Assembly (NCBI GenBank): GCA_012959595.1
Contig: DUCW01000023.1
Location: 1 to 6,753 of the forward strand
Length of the DNA stretch: 6,753 nt
From: Gemmatimonadota bacterium
GTDB lineage: Bacteria > Gemmatimonadota > Gemmatimonadetes > Longimicrobiales > Gaopeijiaceae
Direction of reading: 5' to 3'
The position numbers and the translations under genes are program-made. Below the pieces are notes generated by a model. That model saw only the letters and a program-made list of their open reading frames with translations. It was not told the origin of the DNA and ran no database searches. Positions 1-4,070 of this stretch are shown here, in pieces; the stretch's first letter is position 1; each line of letters opens with the position of its first letter.

Positions 1-165
1 TTTATTTGGAACAATTAAAATATGAACTGGTGCCCTTGGTTGGATGTCCCTGAAGGCAGTCACCAGTTCGTCTTGATAAACAACATCTGCACCTGTGGTC
101 CCACGAACGATTTCTCCGAAAACTGTTTTCGAGCTATCAGCCTCGTTATTATTAGAGGGGGGCAT
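1..165 (-). CDS. HIT-family (HinT-like) nucleotide-binding protein, N-terminal part, runs off left edge
   Basis: Reverse-strand reading from the ATG at 165-163 gives 55 uninterrupted codons that continue past base 1. After about 12 polar residues, the fragment follows the N-terminal half of a HinT-type histidine triad hydrolase. Residues 13-24 match the first helix region (KTVFGEIVRG), residues 28-41 match VVYQDELVTAFRDI, and residues 43-55 match the PRAPVHILIVPNK strand that lines the nucleotide pocket. HinT-type proteins are small cytosolic purine-nucleoside phosphoramidate/AMP hydrolases. The catalytic HxHxHxx motif lies beyond the window, so activity cannot be judged. GGAG (plus-strand CTCC, 172-175) lies 6 nt before the ATG and supports this start. 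The gene is divergent from lptF. The family call is strong; which HIT subfamily it belongs to is inference. Confidence 0.88.
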   Translation of the reverse strand, partial: MPPSNNNEADSSKTVFGEIVRGTTGADVVYQDELVTAFRDIQPRAPVHILIVPNK

Positions 166-215
166 TATCCACTCCAGAGATGATAAAAATGAAAGTTCGG
201 TCACATGCTATTGCC

Positions 216-240
216 ATAGGTTACTTCTCCATTGACCTAT
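216..240. promoter_or_regulatory. Interrupted dyad in the HIT/lptF divergent region
   Basis: ATAGGTTA (216-223) and TGACCTAT (233-240) form an inverted repeat around a 9-nt centre. Seven of eight positions are Watson-Crick and one is a G-T wobble. It lies between the divergent HIT and lptF starts, 71 bp before the lptF ATG. It could be an operator or a small RNA hairpin; nothing in the sequence decides this. The rest of 166-310 shows no convincing paired -35/-10 elements for lptF. TTGACC at 232-237 lies inside the dyad but has no good -10 at 16-18 bp. Confidence 0.25.
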
Positions 241-310
241 AGAGCAAGGGAAGAGAAATAGCAGTTGTTCAATTATTCGATTCTTACAAAAGTCAATTTG
301 GCATGAAAAT

Positions 311-1705
311 ATGACAATAATTACCAAACATCTAATCAAAGCTCATCTAGGACCATTCCTATTTGCTTTTTCAGCACTTACTGGGCTTTTATTCTTGAAC
401 GCCATCGCTCAAAGAATAGAGAACCTGGTGGGCAAGGGACTACCCTGGTCAATCATTGGAGAGTTCTTGATTCTTTCCCTTCCCCATACAATTGCCCTAA
501 CCCTACCTATGTCAATTCTGGTTGCCCTCCTGTACACCTTCAGTGAAATGACGGCAGCGAATGAATTAACAGCAATGTCTGCAGGAGGCATTAGTCCAAT
601 CCGGGTGCTGATGCCACCACTACTGTTGGGAATTGCTATGGCCGGAGTGATGCTGTTTTTCAATGACCAAATACTACCCTCTGCTAACCACCAGCTCAAA
701 GATCTGGTAGTGGACATAAGCGAGAAAAGTCCCACTTTTGAGCTTCAAGAACGCGTTATTAATCGCATTCAAACTCAGGACCGAACTAGGAATATATATT
801 TACAAGCCTCTTCTATAGATCGAGATACAAACCATCTAGAAGAAGTAGTTATCTATGATCTTAGTGACCCAGGAATTCATAGAACCACTTACGCATCTCA
901 AGGTGAAATGATTTTTGACCAAGAACAGACCGATCTCTACCTCACATTGTATTCTGGGGAAGTCCTCCAGGTAGACTTGAGTCGGTCTGGAGAATTCAAT
1001 CGCTCCGAGTTCAAAAAGCAAATTGTGCCATTGAGGGGGATTGCGAACCAAATGGACCGACAGAAAACGGGTAGTGTCCGTAGCGATCGAGAAATGTCCA
1101 TCTCGATGTTAGAAGAAGCGATAGAAGAAAAAACGACTGAAATTAGGGCCATACAGGATGAGAGCTTAGAAAGAGCTCAAACAGCTGTTTCAGAGATAAC
1201 TAAGGACCTTTCTAAAATCACTACCACAGCCGGAATTGATGGGGTTCTGAGGATTGACCAAAATGTTGCGGTAGACGCACTCACCACACATCAAAATCAG
1301 CTTCAAGTTGCCGCCCTGGAGTCCGCTATTAATCGCTACTCGGTGGAAATCTATAAAAAATACGCTATAGCCTTTGCTTGTATTGTTTTTGTACTGATCG
1401 GCGGACCATTAGGAATACGTTTCCCTAGAGGTGGCATTGGCATGGTGATTCTGGTCTCAGTCTTCGTTTTCGGCATCTACTGGACGGGCCTAATCGGAGG
1501 AGAAAACCTAGCTGACAGAGGAATCATACCGCCATTATGGGCTATGTGGACTCCCAATATAGTATTTTTCTGCCTGGGAGTCCTTCTCACACTTGGGCTG
1601 GGCCGCCTGGAAAATAGCAACAGGGGTGGAGGCTTAGACGAGATATTTTCTATGGTTAGCAGGTTGCTCCGCAAGCCTCTAGGTCGTTTGAGGACCACTG
1701 ATTAA
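311..1705 (+). CDS. lptF: LptF, LPS export ABC transporter permease (YjgP/YjgQ family), with long helical insert
   Basis: Inner-membrane permease of the LptB2FG complex, which extracts LPS from the inner membrane and passes it to LptC/A/D. The 464 residues show the family plan. Three N-terminal membrane segments lie at about 14-33, 54-78 and 98-117. A periplasmic beta-rich domain spans about 120-255. Three C-terminal segments lie at about 351-369, 374-396 and 408-430. Family landmarks are the cytoplasmic ANELTAMSAGGIS motif (83-95), which contacts the ATPase, and YAIAFACIVFVLIGGPLGI (351-369). The protein is about 80-100 residues longer than typical proteobacterial LptF. The extra length is mainly a Glu/Lys/Gln-rich helical stretch at about 263-345, probably coiled-coil, plus a basic C-terminal tail. 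ATG 311 is the first usable start after the in-frame stop at 233-235; no clear Shine-Dalgarno precedes it. The stop overlaps lptG. Assignment as LptF rather than LptG rests on gene order and the second copy downstream. Confidence 0.9.
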   Translation: MTIITKHLIKAHLGPFLFAFSALTGLLFLNAIAQRIENLVGKGLPWSIIGEFLILSLPHTIALTLPMSILVALLYTFSEMTAANELTAMSAGGISPIRVLMPPLLLGIAMAGVMLFFNDQILPSANHQLKDLVVDISEKSPTFELQERVINRIQTQDRTRNIYLQASSIDRDTNHLEEVVIYDLSDPGIHRTTYASQGEMIFDQEQTDLYLTLYSGEVLQVDLSRSGEFNRSEFKKQIVPLRGIANQMDRQKTGSVRSDREMSISMLEEAIEEKTTEIRAIQDESLERAQTAVSEITKDLSKITTTAGIDGVLRIDQNVAVDALTTHQNQLQVAALESAINRYSVEIYKKYAIAFACIVFVLIGGPLGIRFPRGGIGMVILVSVFVFGIYWTGLIGGENLADRGIIPPLWAMWTPNIVFFCLGVLLTLGLGRLENSNRGGGLDEIFSMVSRLLRKPLGRLRTTD

Positions 1706-2775
1706 TGAAAATCCTAGATCTGCTAATCATTAGAACTTTTACAGGTATTTTTCTTCTATTTGTAATAGGAGCTCCCTTGCTTTTTCTGATCGGTGACATT
1801 GTAGAGAACCTGGATCAATATTTCGGTCGGGGACTTGCAACTTCGGAATTGATAATGGCATACCTGTTTATGTTGCCGGAGTTCGTTTCATGGTCTTTCC
1901 CTATCGCCGCCCTCGTAGCTGCGGTCTTCACGGTTCATTCTATGACCCAACACCGGGAAATCCTCGCAGCCAAAGCTGGAGGGATCTCCTTCCATCGTCT
2001 CATGGTCCCGCTCCTATTGATAGGATTAGTACTGACAGGAATAGGTCTGGTCCTGAATGAAGCTGTTCCTTTGGCCAAGAGACAATCTGGACAAATCTTA
2101 CGTAATGAAACTTTTAGCTCTCTACTTCGATCAGATTTTGTTTTCAAAGGCAGTGACGAAAGGACGATCACAGCCCAGAGGTTGACAATTGTACCACCCC
2201 TCCTCAGTCAAATCTTGATGGAAGTACCCCATCCGATTACCGGAGAGCTTGCCGAACACATTCAAGCTCGCGATGCTCCTTATCATGAAAATTCAGGCTG
2301 GATTTTTCGGGACGGATACCTCCGTATTGTCAGAGAGGAAGGATCAAACCTGACATTCTATTTCGACTCACTCAGAACCAATGGATTTGTAGAGAGTCCT
2401 TCCAGCTTGCTGGAAGTTCCCGAAGATGAAGATGAAATGACCACCGCTGAAATTGACCGTATGGCAGCAAACATAAGCAGATCTGGGGGAGATCCCAGCT
2501 TTTTGATCGTAAAAAAAGAGCAGCGTACTGCCATCGCAGTGGCTACTCTAGTCATCATCTTGTTTGGTGGACCGCTCGCTACCCGATCGGGAAGGAGTGG
2601 CACTACCTACGGTATAGGTGTCGCCCTAGGTTCCACCATTCTCTACCTGTTACTTTTCCGGATTGCTGGAGCAGCTGGAAAAGTTGGTGCACTACACCCT
2701 GTATTTGCAGCATGGGTTCCCAACCTAATCTTTCTAGTTTGTGGACTAATTCTACTCAGAAGAGTCAGGACTTAA
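1705..2775 (+). CDS. lptG: LptG, LPS export ABC transporter permease (YjgP/YjgQ family)
   Basis: Second permease half of LptB2FG, pairing with LptF in the inner membrane. Its 356 residues are normal for the family. Membrane segments lie at about 9-30, 55-78, 100-120, 276-292, 301-322 and 331-351, with a periplasmic beta-jellyroll domain at about 121-265. Landmarks are the ATPase-coupling region HREILAAKAGGIS (83-95), IILFGGPLATRSGRSG (284-299) and the C-terminal HPVFAAWVPN (331-340), typical of LptG. The start ATG shares its first base with the lptF stop (TAATG at 1703-1707), so translation is probably coupled. A GAGGA at about 1690-1694 lies some 10 nt upstream. The gene ends 13 bp from the stop of the convergent dapF-like gene. 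The lptB, lptC, lptA and lptD genes are not in this window. Confidence 0.9.
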   Translation: MKILDLLIIRTFTGIFLLFVIGAPLLFLIGDIVENLDQYFGRGLATSELIMAYLFMLPEFVSWSFPIAALVAAVFTVHSMTQHREILAAKAGGISFHRLMVPLLLIGLVLTGIGLVLNEAVPLAKRQSGQILRNETFSSLLRSDFVFKGSDERTITAQRLTIVPPLLSQILMEVPHPITGELAEHIQARDAPYHENSGWIFRDGYLRIVREEGSNLTFYFDSLRTNGFVESPSSLLEVPEDEDEMTTAEIDRMAANISRSGGDPSFLIVKKEQRTAIAVATLVIILFGGPLATRSGRSGTTYGIGVALGSTILYLLLFRIAGAAGKVGALHPVFAAWVPNLIFLVCGLILLRRVRT

Positions 2776-2788
2776 GCAGGCCCATTTT

Positions 2789-3724
2789 CTAGCTTATCGA
2801 AGCCAAGAATCCCTGGGTCAATCTACCCTGAAACACTTCTTGAACGGGCCCTCTCAAAGTGACTCCAAACTCTGCGTCTACCGACACTTGAAGGGATCCG
2901 CCCTGCATCTGAATTTGGAATTCTCCTGGATTTGCCCTACTAGACTGGACTGCTGCCACTGCCACAGCACATGCAGATGTTCCCGAGGCTGAAGTGACTC
3001 CGACTCCCCTCTCCCATATCAACACCTCTATCACCCCTTCAGCTACAAACCGAGCTAGTTGCACATTTGTACCCGATCTGAATGATTCATGTTCGCAAAG
3101 CAGAGGGCCGATCTGTTCTAATAAATTCGGATTCCAATTGTTAGGGAAAACCACACAGTGAGGATTACCCATGGAAACAAGATTTAACTCAAAACAACCG
3201 TAATCTCCCAGTTTTAATCTACCATCATCATCTAAGCCTCTGGAATCAAAATGGACTGCATCGTTACCCAGATTGGCAGTCCCCATATTGACTTTGACAT
3301 CATAATTCCCCAATGAATCCTGCCTCATTACCTCCAAGGAAATCACATCTCCACCGACAGAAACTTCAAAAGGATCTTTGTCGACAAGACCTTCTCCAGC
3401 TAGATATGAACCTAAAATTCTTAACCCGTTCCCACTCCTTTCAAACTCAGACCCGTCTGGATTAAACATCCTTAGTTGAAATGGCGGACCATCTCTATCA
3501 ATAAGTAGGACCACCCCATCTGCACCTACTCCCTTCCAGCGATCACATATCTTAGTGATTGCAGTTCCATCAACAATACAATCTTCTCCTTTTTCAAAAA
3601 TTAGGTAGTCATTTCCTAAGCCATGTCCTTTATAGAACCTATTCCGGACTCTCAAATTGTATTCATCAGAAGACACTGGACACCTATTAGCTTCGTTTGG
3701 GATAAAATCAGAAATCACTTCCAT
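2789..3724 (-). CDS. dapF: Diaminopimelate epimerase (DapF) homologue lacking both catalytic cysteines
   Basis: DapF interconverts LL- and meso-diaminopimelate in the cytosol for lysine and peptidoglycan synthesis, using a thiol/thiolate pair. This 311-residue protein has the DapF landmarks: GHGLGND (33-39), GVGADG (65-70), FNPDGSE (87-93), SMGNPHCV (184-191), GTNVQLA (218-224) and WERGVG (237-242). Substrate-binding counterparts of E. coli N11, N64, N157, N190, E208 and R209 are present as N39, N88, N187, N220, E238 and R239. Both catalytic positions are changed. C73 of the usual CGNG is S97 (AGT, 3436-3434) and C217 of the usual ACGxG is S247 (TCG, 2986-2984). V243 replaces the usual Glu of GxGET. 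About 28 residues precede the normal N-terminus. The GTG at codon 17 (3676, preceded by AGG) or the TTG at codon 24 could be the true start. The fold assignment is secure; epimerase activity is not. It may act as a Ser/Ser variant or on another substrate. Confidence 0.85.
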   Translation of the reverse strand: MEVISDFIPNEANRCPVSSDEYNLRVRNRFYKGHGLGNDYLIFEKGEDCIVDGTAITKICDRWKGVGADGVVLLIDRDGPPFQLRMFNPDGSEFERSGNGLRILGSYLAGEGLVDKDPFEVSVGGDVISLEVMRQDSLGNYDVKVNMGTANLGNDAVHFDSRGLDDDGRLKLGDYGCFELNLVSMGNPHCVVFPNNWNPNLLEQIGPLLCEHESFRSGTNVQLARFVAEGVIEVLIWERGVGVTSASGTSACAVAVAAVQSSRANPGEFQIQMQGGSLQVSVDAEFGVTLRGPVQEVFQGRLTQGFLASIS

Positions 3725-3802
3725 CGCGTAATTTCAATGCCAACAGAGTGACTCACTCAAGTCACCACTTTGCTTCTAGTACGTTAAATATTTACTTAAA
3801 CG

Positions 3803-3831
3803 ATTTTGGTCAAAATAGAGTTCCGTGTCAA
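3803..3831 (-). promoter_or_regulatory. Candidate sigma70-type promoter for the dapF-like gene, with palindromic -10 region
   Basis: On the minus strand, a perfect TTGACA (3831-3826) is followed after 17 bp by CAAAAT (3808-3803), which matches TATAAT at 4 of 6 positions including the key A2 and final T. Transcription would start near 3796, leaving a leader of about 70 nt before the ATG at 3724. The -10 is one arm of a 14-bp palindrome, ATTTTG-GT-CAAAAT (3803-3816), so a repressor could occupy it. The promoter rules used are those of E. coli, and this host may differ. Confidence 0.5.
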
Positions 3832-3940
3832 AGCCAAAAACTAGGCACCACTAAGCTGCACATTGCTGAGATACGGGCAATTTTAATGGACAGGACTAGG
3901 AAACATCGACTAATCACAGTAGTTTTACCTGCAAACTGGA

Positions 3941-3990
3941 AAGGGTGATTTATGGCATATTGCGGCCCATCGACAACCGCTAAAAAGCTG
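3941..3990 (+). promoter_or_regulatory. SAM-II/SAM-V-class riboswitch aptamer upstream of metH
   Basis: The element follows the H-type pseudoknot layout of SAM-II. P1 is GGG (3943-3945) with CCC (3966-3968). Loop 1 begins with the invariant UGAUUU (3946-3951). The P2 5' strand is GGCAUAUUGC (3954-3963), and after a 10-nt loop (3969-3978) the P2 3' strand is GCUAAAAAGCU (3979-3989). P2 pairs GC/GC at its inner end and GGC/GCU at its outer end, with an AU-rich middle where SAM-II binds SAM. In the Sargasso Sea SAM-II RNA, as I recall it, the outer pairs are CC/GG, so the change here is compensatory. SAM-II elements repress methionine and SAM synthesis genes when SAM is bound, which fits metH. 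P1 is short (3 bp), and the usual AAAAAGG ribosome-binding end reads AAAAAGC, so the expression platform must lie downstream. Confidence 0.72.
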
Positions 3991-4067
3991 AAAGTTGTCT
4001 TAAGCAAGCTGTCCTAGAGGCCTTCTGCCCTATCTCTTCCCTGGTTAGTAACTGTAACGGACGACAG
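3972..4067 (+). promoter_or_regulatory. Putative expression platform of the metH riboswitch
   Basis: GUUGUC (3994-3999), just 3' of the aptamer, can pair with GACAAC (3972-3977) inside aptamer loop 3. It can also pair with GACGAC (4060-4065), which sits 5-10 nt before the metH ATG where a Shine-Dalgarno would lie. The second pairing is six pairs with one wobble, and extends to seven with U4000-G4059. CUGUC (4009-4013) can also pair with GACAG (4063-4067). A simple model follows: SAM-bound pseudoknot leaves GUUGUC free to mask the start region (OFF), while the free RNA forms the GACAAC/GUUGUC hairpin (ON). No U-rich terminator follows either hairpin, so control would be translational. The complementarity is seen; the switching is inference. 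Confidence 0.4.
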
Positions 4068-4070
4068 ATA

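Larger units (their letters stand above)
3725..4070. other. Divergent dapF/metH intergenic region (346 bp)
   Basis: This region contains no supported gene. It holds a minus-strand promoter candidate for the dapF-like gene (3803-3831), a palindrome over its -10 element (3803-3816), a SAM-II-like aptamer (about 3941-3990) and an 80-nt leader with alternative pairings before metH. The metH frame is open from 3984 (after TAA 3981-3983) but has no ATG, GTG or TTG before 4071. I could not find a well-matched promoter for metH between 3840 and 3940. TTGCTG (3863-3868) and TTTAAT (3882-3887) are only 13 bp apart. Confidence 0.7.

Noticed and set aside
232..260. TTGACC as a -35 for lptF
   Set aside because: At 17 bp the -10 would be GAAATA, a poor match, and other spacings are no better.
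303..314. Three-codon ORF (ATG AAA ATA TGA) overlapping the lptF start
   Set aside because: Too short to carry evidence; such overlaps are common by chance and no ribosome-binding site precedes it.
409..2603. Minus-strand ORFs of 71-108 codons inside lptF and lptG
   Set aside because: Shadows of well-supported membrane permease genes; compositionally they are reverse readings of hydrophobic codons.
2789..3724. DapF-like gene as a pseudogene
   Set aside because: The frame is intact over 311 codons and binding motifs are conserved. Only the catalytic residues differ, which fits divergence better than decay.
3748..3948. 66-codon plus-strand open frame before metH
   Set aside because: It has no recognisable motif and no ribosome-binding site, overlaps the dapF promoter candidate and ends inside the aptamer at UGA 3946-3948. 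Chance ORF in a regulatory region.
4015..4027. AGAGGCCTTCT near-palindrome as a terminator in the metH leader
   Set aside because: The stem is short and imperfect and no U-tract follows.
3941..4070. SAM-I (S-box) or cobalamin riboswitch
   Set aside because: GGCCCATCGACAACC faintly resembles part of the S-box, but the remaining S-box core and the B12-box are missing, while the SAM-II layout is matched along its full length.
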